Counted from the stretch's first letter, positions 18,161 through 29,643 are shown. The stretch is DNA of 64,000 nucleotides from Hyphomicrobiales bacterium 4NK60-0047b (GCA_040367435.1 BAABWY010000003.1:186001-250000), one strand, 5' to 3'. Notes: a model not told the origin generated them from the letters alone. Program-made: numbers and translations.

Positions 18161-20899
18161 ATGGGTGATGAGAGATCTTTGAATAGGTTCTTGTGTCTTT
18201 TTGTTTTCGTATTTTCGTTAATTATCAATAGCGGTAACTCTAGTGCTGAGGAGCGGGTAGTTTTTAAGGTTCCGGGATTGGAGTTTGAAGAGCAGAAAGA
18301 TCAACGAGAGATATATACCAAGACCTTTAAGCGATCTGATGGAGGCACCAGCATTCAACTTGGAGCCTACCCCCTCCATTATTCAGATGAGAAAAATGGA
18401 ACGTGGCACGATATCGACCCTTCCATCCAGGTAAAAGATGGTTTTCTAAATATTAGCAATGTGTTTCAGACACATATGCCTGCAGTCCTCGGTGCCGATC
18501 AGCCTATAATTTTGCAGTTTAAGGGAAGTAAGATCCGTTGGCGCCCCAAACGTGTGATGGTTCGACTTAAAAATGGTGAAGAAGAAAGCATTGGACTTTT
18601 GCAACCAAGCGAGGGCCGGATCGTTGAAGAACGCAGAGGGCTTGTTGTTTATTCAGGGTTGTTTCCTGGAATTGATTTTTCTGTGCAAGTTTCTGCAGGC
18701 ACGTTAGCGATGTCCGTTCGGGTTGATGAAAGCATACTCGAATTTAACCAAGAAGAAATAGATGGCCTGGTGCTTGAGGCACATATTGATGCAGACCCTA
18801 ATTTGCTCTCTAGCATGAATAAAGCTGTTAATGATGGTGCTGATAAAACCCAAGTGATTTTACATTTTGGGGCACGTGATGAAAACTATGTTCTTGCCCT
18901 TTCTGGTGGACCTCTGAGTGATGAATTTTATGCGGTTAATCCCATAAAAAATTCATTAGGGGAGCGCGGCCAGACGGATGCTAAAGAGAGCAACCTGGGG
19001 GGCATTCCAAATTGGAGCCGCCGTACACATACACCTGATTTTCTCAATCAACTTATTGTACGTAGTTTTGTGAGTTACCCTCGCTTTAAGAGTTCTAAGG
19101 ATAGTGAAGACTTAGTCGGTGGTCATGGTGGCTTTGCTCTTTTAAAAAATTGGGATTTAGTTTCTCGTAAAAACATTATTAATCGTGGAAATGATTATGA
19201 GGGGCTCTTACCCTATTCAGCACTTACAATCAGGAGTTGGGCAGACCCTTGTGTAAGGACACCTCAGGTAACCGGTGGTGGTGCCAGTTGGGGAGCTTTC
19301 TCAGGTCCTTGTGAGGTTTCTTTTAATAACAATAGGATATTCCCAGGTTTTCCAGTTGGGGTTTTTCATGATGGGCCTAATTTATCCGTAAAGAATCCTC
19401 AATTTGCTGATTACCGAGCACGTATTTGGTTTAATGGGTTAGACCGCCTCAAGAGGCATATGAAGAAATATAACAACGCCATCAGACAGGTTAATTTTGG
19501 AATAAACTACAATTCAGTTCATAAGCAAGGGAGTGATTGGAATAAAGAACGATTGAACTGGATAAGACAATTTAGATTGGAACGGGTACGTTGGCCGACC
19601 ATTCGTAGTTCGCTCCCAACGCAATCTACCGGTGTATTGGACAAGTTAGCGGTTTTTGGTGTGTCAAATACCTATGCTAATTTTAAATCACGGGATTTTT
19701 ATAGTAACCATACGCTTTCGCTGAAAGGTGGTGGTCATTATGCAATTGATTGTTTTACTGAGCTTCCGGCGCATATTCCGGTTGAACTATTTGAACGCAG
19801 GATCGTGGGGTTTAAGTATCAAGGCTTTCATTGGTGTCCTCTAAATCAAAGAGGGTCTGATGGCTTTGTTGCAGCGGTCAATCGTGGTGATAGTGATTTT
19901 GGCTTTGACCTTCTTATGCGTAACACCAATTGGATTTTAATTGAGAAGGCCAGTGTTTTTGTTCATTTAACCGGACCATTAAAGCCGGTTTCTGCGTTTT
20001 TGGATGTTAAATCTATAGATAAAGATGGAGTCACTCATAAGGATCCAAATTGGATTCCGGAACTCTATCCTGGTGAGTATTTTGACTATGAATTTACACT
20101 CAAAGATATTACCCCCAAAGATTCGACCACACGGATCACATTTCAAAATATCGGCGATTTTATTTCTGATGGTGTTAATCCTATTCTCAGAAGTAAGCAG
20201 CAACGCCTAATTAGCTTTGATCTTTCAAAAGCTCAGCCTACTGCAACGCTCCGGTTTAAATGGGATAATTCCCGGGATAGATTCCAGTCCAAGACAGTTA
20301 ATAATAACCCTGAAAAATTCTCCGGTCTAAAGCATGTTGATTTGGATATCTCCATATTGACCTCAATTAAATCAACTTTTGTAGAAAGAAAAAAATTACC
20401 GGTTATCTTTAAAGGACCTAATGCGCTCTCTAAATTTATAACGAAGCCAAACCAACCCTCTTGTGCGGGGAGCTTTCCACACACAGATTTTCAATTGAAG
20501 AATTTGGGTGATTTTGGATTTGTAGCTAACTTGCAACTAAGGGGGACTTGGTCTGGGGTCCTTGAGCTTTTTGATGTCATTCCTCCAAACGGCATTTCTA
20601 CCTTGCCAGGCAATGCTTTTACTGGGGCCTATGTTTTCTCAAACAGTAATGGCAATAAATTTTCCCCCTCTTTTCAGCAGGGTGAAACGGTCACATTTAA
20701 CCTATTTCCTAGCCGCCTCTATGAGATTGCTAAAAAAAGGGCCTTGGCTGAAGGACTTTCAGAAAGCGCAGCAAAAGGGTATTATTATGTTACTCTAAGA
20801 GCCGGATACCAAACAAAGGGGAAAAAAAGCTTTATCTACTATCCACCTCGTACAAAAGTTGGAGAGAATTATTTTATCTGTCGAGTTGAGTTAAAATAG
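18161..20899 (+). CDS. Large exported protein of unknown function (912 aa)
   Basis: It starts MGDERSLNRFLCLFVFVFSL with a signal peptide cut near SSAEE (about residue 30). Near residues 45-90 the stretch TKTFKRSDGGTSIQLGAYPLHYSDEKNGTWHDIDPSI resembles the N-terminal segment that precedes DNRLRE or Rhs-type wall proteins (pattern 'PLHY-D-G-W-DID'). Another block, LVVYSGLFPGIDFSVQV, fits the same architecture. The middle part (about 330-620) is rich in aromatic residues and paired Cys (SWADPCV...SGPCEVSF; YAIDCF...FHWCPLN), suggesting disulfides. The C-terminal third looks like all-beta domains. I see no transmembrane anchor, LPxTG-type signal or beta-barrel. It is flanked by unrelated genes and has no partner toxin or export gene. 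Function unknown; a secreted or surface protein is inferred. Confidence 0.7.
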   Translation: MGDERSLNRFLCLFVFVFSLIINSGNSSAEERVVFKVPGLEFEEQKDQREIYTKTFKRSDGGTSIQLGAYPLHYSDEKNGTWHDIDPSIQVKDGFLNISNVFQTHMPAVLGADQPIILQFKGSKIRWRPKRVMVRLKNGEEESIGLLQPSEGRIVEERRGLVVYSGLFPGIDFSVQVSAGTLAMSVRVDESILEFNQEEIDGLVLEAHIDADPNLLSSMNKAVNDGADKTQVILHFGARDENYVLALSGGPLSDEFYAVNPIKNSLGERGQTDAKESNLGGIPNWSRRTHTPDFLNQLIVRSFVSYPRFKSSKDSEDLVGGHGGFALLKNWDLVSRKNIINRGNDYEGLLPYSALTIRSWADPCVRTPQVTGGGASWGAFSGPCEVSFNNNRIFPGFPVGVFHDGPNLSVKNPQFADYRARIWFNGLDRLKRHMKKYNNAIRQVNFGINYNSVHKQGSDWNKERLNWIRQFRLERVRWPTIRSSLPTQSTGVLDKLAVFGVSNTYANFKSRDFYSNHTLSLKGGGHYAIDCFTELPAHIPVELFERRIVGFKYQGFHWCPLNQRGSDGFVAAVNRGDSDFGFDLLMRNTNWILIEKASVFVHLTGPLKPVSAFLDVKSIDKDGVTHKDPNWIPELYPGEYFDYEFTLKDITPKDSTTRITFQNIGDFISDGVNPILRSKQQRLISFDLSKAQPTATLRFKWDNSRDRFQSKTVNNNPEKFSGLKHVDLDISILTSIKSTFVERKKLPVIFKGPNALSKFITKPNQPSCAGSFPHTDFQLKNLGDFGFVANLQLRGTWSGVLELFDVIPPNGISTLPGNAFTGAYVFSNSNGNKFSPSFQQGETVTFNLFPSRLYEIAKKRALAEGLSESAAKGYYYVTLRAGYQTKGKKSFIYYPPRTKVGENYFICRVELK

Positions 20900-20974
20900 T
20901 TGGTGTTATTTGAAATCTAAGAAACTTGACACCCAATTTTTAGCTCTTACTGACGCTCATCTTAGGTTTTTTAG

Positions 20975-21005
20975 TGGCGCTAGTACATGTCTCTTGCTAG
21001 CGTCA
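20975..21005 (+). terminator. Hairpin between convergent genes
   Basis: Arms TGGCGCTAG and CTAGCGTCA (8 of 9 pairs) with a 13-base loop, preceded by TTTTTTAG. It lies between the 3' ends of two convergent genes. There is no clear T-run downstream, so terminator function is tentative; the TTTTTTAGTG start also recalls the mini-hairpin family. Confidence 0.4.
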
Positions 21006-21098
21006 ACTGCCTTTTAAAGTAACCCTAGTATTTTTTAAACTTCAATTGTTCTCAGTAAAATTCGATTTTGAGATTTTTCACTCTATCGAAGACAAATA

Positions 21099-21821
21099 TC
21101 ATTTTTCATAAAAATATAGAATGCCCCATTTATAAGTTCTGCCATTTTCTTCGCACCAATCGGTGAATTTCTTTTCTTCTTTATTGCATTCTTCAGTGAA
21201 AATTTTCCAATCTTGAAACATACTTATTTGTTCGTGTAAGACTGCTTCTACATCTTTTAATTGAGACCTATCAGGGGCCGAACTAATTAGTTCTTCGGCA
21301 GACGCAATGATTTCTTCAACCTCAGATATGGGCATCAACAGACGATTGACTTGGCAGAGATGTGTCGCGTAATAAATTATGTCAAGACAATTGCGTTTGA
21401 TTAAACGTCTACGAGCAGCTATCTCGTCTGGATGAAGAGACAATAATTTATTTAGTGCTTTCGGATTTTCATTGAAGAACCCTTCCCACCTTAATGCCTC
21501 TCTTGAGTTAGGTTCATCTTTTAACCAGGCTTTAAGTCCTGTCAGGAGCAATCTTTTATTTAAGGGAGTGGCGATAAATTGGTGAACATCTGGAGCACAG
21601 AATTGAATTTGAAAAATCAGGTCTATAATTTCTCTTGATGTTTTTGTGTCCCACTTGGCGCTTTCATTTAGAAACTTATCAAGAGCCTCAAAAGCCGGTT
21701 TGCGTAGTCCTTGTTCTCGCAAGCGGCAATAGTCTGCCAAATTTTTTAGGCGAGGATCTTCATCGAGCTGTTTTGTAATATTCAGCAGACCTTCAAAATT
21801 TCTATCGTTCCAGTACCACAT
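21099..21821 (-). CDS. Hypothetical cytoplasmic alpha-helical protein
   Basis: 240 residues starting MWYWNDRNFEGLLNITKQL and predicted to be mainly helical from its Leu/Glu/Lys spacing. It has no signal peptide and no membrane segment. The sequence DEDPRLKNLADYCRLREQGLRKPAFEALDKFL could be helical-repeat-like. I do not recognise a family. It stands alone between the exported orphan and two decayed genes, in a region with no conserved synteny. Confidence 0.6.
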   Translation of the reverse strand: MWYWNDRNFEGLLNITKQLDEDPRLKNLADYCRLREQGLRKPAFEALDKFLNESAKWDTKTSREIIDLIFQIQFCAPDVHQFIATPLNKRLLLTGLKAWLKDEPNSREALRWEGFFNENPKALNKLLSLHPDEIAARRRLIKRNCLDIIYYATHLCQVNRLLMPISEVEEIIASAEELISSAPDRSQLKDVEAVLHEQISMFQDWKIFTEECNKEEKKFTDWCEENGRTYKWGILYFYEK

Positions 21822-22040
21822 TTTTTGCTCTTTTTTGCAGCTAGCTGCTTTTATACAAATTGTACCTATTTTAGTTTATATGTTTCTGTTGTGACTAATT
21901 CAGTTCATAAAGTATGATTGGCCAGTGTTTTTTATTCTTTTGAGTTTGAGACAGTTATTCATTTTCTTCGTGTAAATCCCAATTTGTTCATGAAACTCTA
22001 AGTTTTGAAATTATCAAAGGGATGGAATATAATTTTACAC

Positions 22041-22583
22041 ATGAATACAGAACAAATTTGGACTAAGTACCGAACTCGCTTGAAATCATTCTTGCATTCC
22101 AAGGTATCAAGTCCCGATGATGTTGAAGATCTATTGCAAGATATAATGATCAAAGTGTTCAATCGACTTGATACGCTGGATGGTGATGAGAAACTTCAGT
22201 CATGACTATTTCAGATTGCACATAACACCATCATTGATTTCTATAGAAAAAATAAGGCAACTACGGATTTACAACCTGAGGCCTTATGGTTCGAAGAAAA
22301 TGATCCAGAAACATTATATTCACTAGCTCAGTGTATTGAACCTTTTATTTTATCACTACCTTCACAAGATACCGAATTACTAATGGCCATAGATATTGAG
22401 GGACAATCTCAAAAAGATTATGCCATTGAACATTCTTTCTCATATTCGACACTTAAATCTCGCGTTAAGAAAGGTCGTTTGGCGCTACGCGCACTTTTTG
22501 AAAATAGTTGCTATCTGACGCTTGATGCTCAAGGGAACATATCAGATTATCAATCAAAAACAGATAATTGCAAAAAATGTTGA
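22041..22583 (+). pseudogene. SigZ-like ECF sigma factor gene broken by an in-frame TGA
   Basis: From the ATG at 22041 the frame encodes MNTEQIWTKYRTRLKSFLHS and a region-2 segment VSSPDDVEDLLQDIMIKVFN. It reaches TGA at 22203-22205, then continues in the same frame as LFQIAHNTIIDFYRKNKATT and a region-4 segment (QKDYAIEHSFSYSTLKSRVKKGRLALR) to a stop at 22583. In relatives the residue at the stop is Trp (..SWLFQIA..), so TGG to TGA explains it with one substitution. The C-terminus NCKKC is typical of SigZ-type factors. Alternatives are a sequencing error or readthrough. The gene next to it is damaged too. Confidence 0.82.
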
Positions 22584-22650
22584 ATTTTCTTTCGTCTTTT
22601 TTAGATGCACCTCGTCTTACAGGTATATCCAAAAAACAAAGGAAAGAAAA

Positions 22651-23360
22651 ATGATCAAAATAGTTAATTTATAATTTGCCCATTCGTTCAATGTGTCACA
22701 GGAATGCTTGAAGCCAAGTATATTCCTTATGAGATTGAGTATATTGACCTTAAAAATAAACCACGGTGGTTTCTAGATATTTCACCAACAGGTCAAGTTC
22801 CCCTTCTTGTGACTGAAACTGGGGACAGTCTTTTTGAATCGGACGCTATTGTTGAATATATTGATGAAGTTAGTAAACCATTGATTGCTGATTTGTCCCC
22901 TGAACAACGAGCAATAAACAAGGCATGGAGTTATCAGGCATCAAAACACTATCTTGTCCAATGCTTAACAATGCAAAGTGATAGCAAGGAAGTTCTTACT
23001 GAACGCAGTGAAAAACTTAACAAGGCATTTGAGAAGGCTGATAAATTTCTCGGAAATGGGTCATTTTTTTGTGGTGAAACAATCAGCAAGGTTGATATAG
23101 CTTGGCTTCCATTACTCCACCGTGCTCTGCTTGTAGAGAACCATTCCGGTTTTCACTTCTTGACCAACTATCCAAAGGTCAAAATTTTACAAAAGAAATT
23201 GGAAGGTACTGGCCTCTTTGACAAATCAGTACCTGATGACTTTTATGAATCTTTCTCGAACTTCTATCTGGCAGAACGTACGTTTCTTGGTCGTGGTGCT
23301 GATTTTTCGGAACCATCTGTAGAAGTTGTAACAACCACAAGCTCAAGTTGTTGTGGCTGA
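22651..23360 (+). pseudogene. Glutathione S-transferase-like gene with an N-terminal frameshift
   Basis: The intended start is ATG 22651 with AAAGGAAAG upstream, giving MIKIVNL and then a TAA. One base later in phase the sequence reads FIICPFVQCVTGMLEAKYIP, the exact N-terminal strand and Cys-Pro-Phe active-site motif of omega/Cys-type glutathione transferases. Restoring one T in the AATTTATAATTT run would rejoin them. The remaining open frame (from ATG 22704, 218 residues) has the rest of the thioredoxin-like domain (GQVPLLVTETGDSLFESDAIVEYI) and the helical domain, but as translated lacks the catalytic Cys. It ends SSSCCG. Two damaged genes side by side suggest a decaying, once-linked pair. 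Confidence 0.8.
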
Positions 23361-23394
23361 GTGTTAGGCTAAGCATCTCTCAGATTTTTCAAAC

Positions 23395-23427
23395 AAAAAA
23401 GCCCGCTCAGTTTTGAGCGGGCTTTTT
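23395..23427. terminator. Bidirectional intrinsic terminator between GST remnant and atpC
   Basis: Arms AAAAAAGCCCGCTCA and TGAGCGGGCTTTTT form a long GC-rich stem with a 4-base loop. A-run on one side and T-run on the other allow termination in both directions, closing the atp operon on the minus strand and the GST locus on the plus strand. Confidence 0.93.
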
Positions 23428-23449
23428 AAAATTATTTGTTTGGTGCTAA

Positions 23450-23836
23450 TTAATGAGCAGCTTCTAAACAATCAACTGTTTCATTACAATGACGAATTAG
23501 CAGATCATCTGTAGCATCTTCAGCTGTTGCTTTTGCTTCAGCGATTTGAGCAGCTTTGTCATCTGCAGACATATCGTCGAGTGTCACAGCTAGCTCAGCC
23601 AGGATCGTTAGGCTGTTTGAGCCGGTGTCAGCAAAGCCACCTTTGACGAAGTAACTCTTTTCACCGTCTTCACTATCTACAACCAAAATGCCAGGACGCA
23701 AGGTCGACATTAATGGTGAGTGATCAGGTAAAACGAGGTAATCCCCTTCATCACCAGGGACGCGCACTGATTTCACATCTTGTGAAACAAGGAGACGCTC
23801 TGGAGATACTAGCTCGAATTTAAATGTATCAGCCAT
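23450..23836 (-). CDS. atpC: F1 ATP synthase subunit epsilon
   Basis: 128 residues. The N-terminal beta-sandwich FKFELVSPERLLVSQDVKSVRVPGDEGDYLVLPDHSPL is diagnostic, with LRPGILVV and the two-helix C-terminal part (about 85-128) after it. It couples the central stalk to the c-ring and inhibits hydrolysis. It is the last gene of the F1 operon, 24 bases after atpD, and is followed by a strong terminator. Confidence 0.97.
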   Translation of the reverse strand: MADTFKFELVSPERLLVSQDVKSVRVPGDEGDYLVLPDHSPLMSTLRPGILVVDSEDGEKSYFVKGGFADTGSNSLTILAELAVTLDDMSADDKAAQIAEAKATAEDATDDLLIRHCNETVDCLEAAH

Positions 23837-23860
23837 ATGGCTTTACCTCATTTTTAAAAG

Positions 23861-25303
<1,443 letters not shown>

Positions 25304-25399
25304 TTAACTTTGCTTTGATCTTTTTTGAAAACCAAAACCTAAATTTTTAATTAGCATATTTTCAACTCAAGAAGGCTGGACCTTTTTAAACTAAAAATA

Positions 25400-26284
25400 T
25401 TAAAGCGCTTCAGCGCCCGAAATAATTTCAATCAACTCTTTCGTAATCTGAGCTTGACGTGAGCGGTTATATTCTTGTGTTAACCGATCAATCATGTCAC
25501 CAGCATTACGCGTTGCATTGTCCATGGCGCTCATACGAGCTCCCTGCTCAGATGCAGCATTTTCTAGAAGTCCGCGGAAAATTTGCGTTGCAATATTGCG
25601 CGGCAAAAGATCATCGAGAATTTCTTCTTCGCTTGGTTCATAATCATTTGCAACATTGTCTGATGCTGCATCATCGTCTTCATCTTCATCAAAACTTGCA
25701 GGGATTAGCTGAAGCTCTGTTGGAGTTTGGCTAATAACTGAGCCAAACTCAGAGAAGTACAATTTTACCACATCAACGCTACCTTCATCAAACATGCCGA
25801 TAACTTTTGTTGCAATTGAATGAGCGTCTGAAAACCCGAGTTTCTTCACTTCTTTAAGTGAAACCTGATCAATAATTTGATCTGCAAACTCGTTTTTTAA
25901 CGCATCATAACCTTTTGAGCCGACGCACAAGATTTTAACTTTCTTGCCTTCTTTTAAAAGACGGCGGGCCTCTAGGCGCGCCAACTTGGCAATATTTGAG
26001 TTAAAACCACCGCAAAGACCACGTTCTGCTGTTGCTACTACGAGCAACTGCACATCATCTTTACCTGTACCGATGAGATAAGGAGAGGCATTCTCGGCTG
26101 ACTTATAAGTCTTTCCAAGATTGCTCAGCACATCATCCATGCGCTCGGCATAAGGCCGTGCGGCTTCTGCTGCTTCTTGCGCACGGCGCAATTTAGCAGC
26201 AGCTACCATCTGCATAGCCTTTGTGATCTTTTGCGTAGATTTAACGCTTGAGATCCTGTTTCGTAAGTCCTTCAGGCTCGCCAT
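25400..26284 (-). CDS. atpG: F1 ATP synthase subunit gamma
   Basis: 294 residues. The N-terminal helix [36 protein letters not shown] and the C-terminal helix [47 protein letters not shown] form the rotating coiled coil; both are intact. An acidic insert ([17 protein letters not shown], about residues 198-214) is larger than in many homologues, but acidic loops occur here in other alphaproteobacteria. A gap of 114 bases separates it from atpD. Confidence 0.98.
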   Translation of the reverse strand: MASLKDLRNRISSVKSTQKITKAMQMVAAAKLRRAQEAAEAARPYAERMDDVLSNLGKTYKSAENASPYLIGTGKDDVQLLVVATAERGLCGGFNSNIAKLARLEARRLLKEGKKVKILCVGSKGYDALKNEFADQIIDQVSLKEVKKLGFSDAHSIATKVIGMFDEGSVDVVKLYFSEFGSVISQTPTELQLIPASFDEDEDDDAASDNVANDYEPSEEEILDDLLPRNIATQIFRGLLENAASEQGARMSAMDNATRNAGDMIDRLTQEYNRSRQAQITKELIEIISGAEAL

Positions 26285-26346
26285 TGGGCCGTCACACTCC
26301 TTTTAAGTATCCTAGGTTTCATCTCATTGATGAATTTTAGGATATC

Positions 26347-27891
26347 CTACTCTGATGTTGATGAAGCAAAGTTATTTGTAAAAGCTTCTACTGTTGCTTT
26401 TACTTTTTCCATTGTTTCATCGCTTAGTTTCTTTTCGTTACGAATGGTATCAAGAATGTCTTTCTTCTCATCTCTGAAATGACGAAGAAGCTCTTCTTCA
26501 TAACGACCAACATCACCAACTGGTAGGTCATCAAGATAACCGTTTGTACCGGCATAGATCACTACAACCTGCTCTTCCACTTGAAGTGGAGCGTATTGAG
26601 GTTGTTTTAGCAATTCAGTAAGACGTGCACCACGGTTCAGCAGTTTTTGTGTTGCGGCGTCAAGATCTGAACCGAACTGAGCAAACGCTGCCATTTCGCG
26701 GTACTGAGCCAATTCACCTTTAATTGGACCCGCGACTTGCTTCATAGCTTTAATTTGCGCAGAAGAGCCCACACGAGACACTGACAAACCAACGTTCACA
26801 GCAGGGCGGATACCTTGATAGAAAAGATCTGTTTCTAGGAAGATCTGACCGTCCGTGATCGAAATCACGTTTGTAGGAATATAAGCAGACACGTCGTTCG
26901 CTTGCGTTTCAATAACAGGCAAAGCTGTTAGTGAGCCTGAACCATTGTCTTCGTTCAATTTAGCTGAACGCTCTAGAAGACGTGAGTGAAGATAGAATAC
27001 GTCACCTGGATAGGCTTCACGTCCTGGTGGACGACGAAGAAGAAGTGACATCTGACGATACGCAACAGCTTGTTTAGAGAGATCATCATATGTGATCAAA
27101 GCGTGCATCCCATTATCGCGGAAATACTCGCCCATTGTACAAGCTGTAAATGGTGCCAAGAATTGCATCGGAGCTGGGTCAGAAGCGGTTGCAGCTACAA
27201 CGATAGAATATTCTAGCGCGCCTTGCTCTTCCAGTGTTTTCACGAATTGTGCAACAGTTGAACGTTTTTGGCCGATAGCAACATAAATACAGTAAAGCTT
27301 TTCGCTTTCATCACCTGTTTTATTAATCGCTTTTTGGTTCAAGATCGCGTCAAGCGCTACAGCTGTTTTACCTGTTTGGCGGTCACCAATGATAAGCTCA
27401 CGCTGGCCACGGCCAATTGGGATCAAAGCGTCAACGGCTTTAATACCTGTTTGCACTGGCTCGTGCACAGATTTACGAGGAATAATGCCAGGCGCTTTCA
27501 CGTCAACCAAGCGGCGCTCAGTTGCGTCAATTGGGCCTTTGCCATCAATTGGGTTACCAAGAGCGTCAACAACGCGGCCCAGAAGGCCTTTACCTACTGG
27601 AGCGTCAACAATCGCGCCAGAACGTTTAACTGTGTCGCCTTCTTTAATGTCACGGTCATCACCGAAGATAACAACACCAACATTGTCTACTTCAAGGTTA
27701 AGAGCCATACCCCGGATACCACCAGGAAACTCAACAAGCTCACCAGCTTGCACATTGTCTAGACCATACACACGGGCAATACCGTCACCTACGGATAAAA
27801 CCTGTCCAATTTCTGAAACTTCGGCTTCCTTACCAAAATTCTCAATCTGATCCTTCAAAATGGAGGATATCTCAGCAGCTCTGATTTCCAT
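26347..27891 (-). CDS. atpA: F1 ATP synthase subunit alpha
   Basis: 514 residues. The non-catalytic nucleotide-binding subunit. The P-loop region [32 protein letters not shown], the segment [45 protein letters not shown] and [19 protein letters not shown] are the expected signatures. Its ATG overlaps the atpH stop by one base (TGATG), which suggests translational coupling. Confidence 0.99.
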   Translation of the reverse strand: MEIRAAEISSILKDQIENFGKEAEVSEIGQVLSVGDGIARVYGLDNVQAGELVEFPGGIRGMALNLEVDNVGVVIFGDDRDIKEGDTVKRSGAIVDAPVGKGLLGRVVDALGNPIDGKGPIDATERRLVDVKAPGIIPRKSVHEPVQTGIKAVDALIPIGRGQRELIIGDRQTGKTAVALDAILNQKAINKTGDESEKLYCIYVAIGQKRSTVAQFVKTLEEQGALEYSIVVAATASDPAPMQFLAPFTACTMGEYFRDNGMHALITYDDLSKQAVAYRQMSLLLRRPPGREAYPGDVFYLHSRLLERSAKLNEDNGSGSLTALPVIETQANDVSAYIPTNVISITDGQIFLETDLFYQGIRPAVNVGLSVSRVGSSAQIKAMKQVAGPIKGELAQYREMAAFAQFGSDLDAATQKLLNRGARLTELLKQPQYAPLQVEEQVVVIYAGTNGYLDDLPVGDVGRYEEELLRHFRDEKKDILDTIRNEKKLSDETMEKVKATVEAFTNNFASSTSE

Positions 27892-28451
27892 CAGCCGACC
27901 TCTTTCATGCGCGTTTTCATATTGTTTAATTTGGTTCTAAGTGAATCATCAATTTGGCGCGATCCGATTTTTACAATCAGTCCACCAAGGATAGCTGGAT
28001 CCACTTTCGTGATTAGTTCGATATCTTGGCCGGCAATGTCTTTCAATGCGGCTCTGAGTTTGGTTTGTTGCTCTTCGTTGAGCTCAGAAGCACTTGTTGC
28101 TTCTGCTGTTACTTCACCGCGATGATCGCTTAGAAGTTTGCCAAAGTCTCTTATGATATTTGCAATTGCATCAAGCCGACGATTACCAGTTACTACACTG
28201 AAAAACTTTTCAGTGATTGGTCCAAAGTCGGCCTTTTTTAGGAGTGCTGCAATGGCTTGTTCTTGCGTTTCAGCGCTAAAAACCGGGCTTTCAACTAATC
28301 TTTGTAGATCAGTGCTTTCTTCAAGCATTGCCTTAAACTTATTCAAATCACCTGAGACTTGATCAAGCTGGTTATTTTCGCGTGCAAGTTCAAAAAGCGC
28401 TGTCGCATAGCGCCCTGCCATTCCTGCAACAATAGAGGTTTCACCTGCCAC
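27891..28451 (-). CDS. atpH: F1 ATP synthase subunit delta
   Basis: About 186 residues from a GTG at 28451 ([23 protein letters not shown]), which fits the family start; GAGG is 12 bases upstream. A TTG at 28487 would add 12 residues with no family support. The C-terminal [66 protein letters not shown] is typical. The subunit links F1 to the peripheral stalk. It is the first gene of atpHAGDC; the F0 genes are elsewhere, as usual in alphaproteobacteria. Confidence 0.95.
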   Translation of the reverse strand: MAGETSIVAGMAGRYATALFELARENNQLDQVSGDLNKFKAMLEESTDLQRLVESPVFSAETQEQAIAALLKKADFGPITEKFFSVVTGNRRLDAIANIIRDFGKLLSDHRGEVTAEATSASELNEEQQTKLRAALKDIAGQDIELITKVDPAILGGLIVKIGSRQIDDSLRTKLNNMKTRMKEVG

Positions 28452-28689
28452 TGAAATGCTTCGCCTCGCCAAAAGGGGCTCACACAAAAGAGTATCTTTC
28501 GTGTCGCCGGTTATTATTCTTTTCTGAACTTTGAGAAAATCTAGATCTAGCAGCTTGGCTAGTCATATCCAAAGTTCGGCTTGCTCTAGCATACGGAATT
28601 TGATAACGCAACTCTCCAGGCGCGAATTATTCGTATAAATTATCAAATTAACAGCTATATTGAGGCTTACCTGCGATTTCCCCACCTTT

Positions 28690-28750
28690 TAGAGCAGTGG
28701 AAATGCGACGTTTTTACGCCTTAAGTTCACCTTAAAAATACGAAGCTCTA
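28690..28750. repeat. TAGAGC...GCTCTA palindrome providing the LysE-family stop codon
   Basis: 61 bp from TAGAGCAGTGG to CGAAGCTCTA, with inner GCGACGTTTTTACGC. It has the same TA-plus-GAGC ends as the roughly 100-bp elements but is shorter. The terminal CTA read on the minus strand is the TAG stop of the LysE-family gene, so the element abuts or trims that reading frame. Confidence 0.65.
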
Positions 28751-29461
28751 TCTGCGGATTGTCGCTATTATTGCCGCAGACGCAAAAAGACATGCTGCGC
28801 TAAACACCCCCAAATACCCCTTATATTTTCTCAGTAGTTTTCTCATGAAACTCGCAAAAACCACCCAACAACAGTCTATTGCTGCCAAAATCAACAGGTA
28901 GAGCAAGCTCAGGATCATGAATTGTTCAAGGACAGTTTGCCCTACGCCGCTGTTGAAACCATCTGTAGTTTGGATAAATTGCGGAAGAAAGGCTGCATTA
29001 AAAAGGAAGGTTTTGGGGTTGATAAGTGCGACAAGAATTCCTTCTAAAAACCCTTGTGTAGAAAATTGCGGATTAATTATCGGCTCATCTGAGCCATCAA
29101 TTGATTTTCCACCATTTTCTATCTGCTTTGTTTTTTGATTTTTATTTCCTACTAAATTACTCGCCTCTTTTGAGCTTTCATTAATTGCAGCTTTTAGTGC
29201 TGATATGGCCAGAAAAAGCAAGTAGCCCACACCAGCCCATCTGAGAATAAAAAGAAAATTGGCGATCTGACCTGCAAGGGTGGAGGTGACAACGCTAACT
29301 ATCAGCAATTGAATGGCCAAGCCGGCGGATGTTCCCGAGACTGCCATCAAACCAGTTCGCCATCCCTTGGCGAGGCTCAAGCCAACAATGACACCAACAT
29401 TTGGACCCGGGATCAGGCCAAGCAGGATGACCGCAACTATGAATGCGTAAAGACTATCCAT
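28748..29461 (-). CDS. LysE/RhtB family amino-acid exporter
   Basis: 237 residues from the ATG at 29461 (MDSLYAFIVAVILLGLIPGP); GGTGG lies just upstream, and a longer frame to 29533 lacks support. LIPGPNVGVIVGLSLAKGWRTGLMAVSGTSAG is the family signature (about residues 15-46). About six membrane segments are visible, with an unusual hydrophilic loop of roughly 45 residues (KAAINESSKEASNLVGNKNQ onward) in the middle. Such proteins export basic or neutral amino acids or homoserine lactones; the substrate is unknown. The stop codon lies in the palindrome that ends at 28750. Confidence 0.9.
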   Translation of the reverse strand: MDSLYAFIVAVILLGLIPGPNVGVIVGLSLAKGWRTGLMAVSGTSAGLAIQLLIVSVVTSTLAGQIANFLFILRWAGVGYLLFLAISALKAAINESSKEASNLVGNKNQKTKQIENGGKSIDGSDEPIINPQFSTQGFLEGILVALINPKTFLFNAAFLPQFIQTTDGFNSGVGQTVLEQFMILSLLYLLILAAIDCCWVVFASFMRKLLRKYKGYLGVFSAACLFASAAIIATIRR

Positions 29462-29643
29462 TGTTTTACCACCGAATAAAGAAATATGACTATCTTGAGC
29501 TATTTTTGACCTTTTTTCATCAGATAAATACACATCACTTGTTATAATCTAATAAAGCTTGTCTTATACAGACTCTTTATTGAAGAGGCACTTTTGTATA
29601 ACTGAGTTATTATCTGTTCGATTTTCATTGTTATGAGGGTTTG

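Noticed and set aside
22203-22205. Selenocysteine or Trp recoding at the TGA in the sigma factor gene
   Set aside because: No SECIS-like hairpin is apparent, the aligned residue is Trp and not Cys, and other genes in the window use TGA as a normal stop.
27268-27850. Long antisense open frames opposite atpA
   Set aside because: Strong atpA motifs are on the other strand; these are shadow frames.
28548-28588. 41-bp TAGCAGC...GCTCTA stretch upstream of atpH as another palindrome copy
   Set aside because: The arms match at only about two thirds of positions; it is too weak to call.
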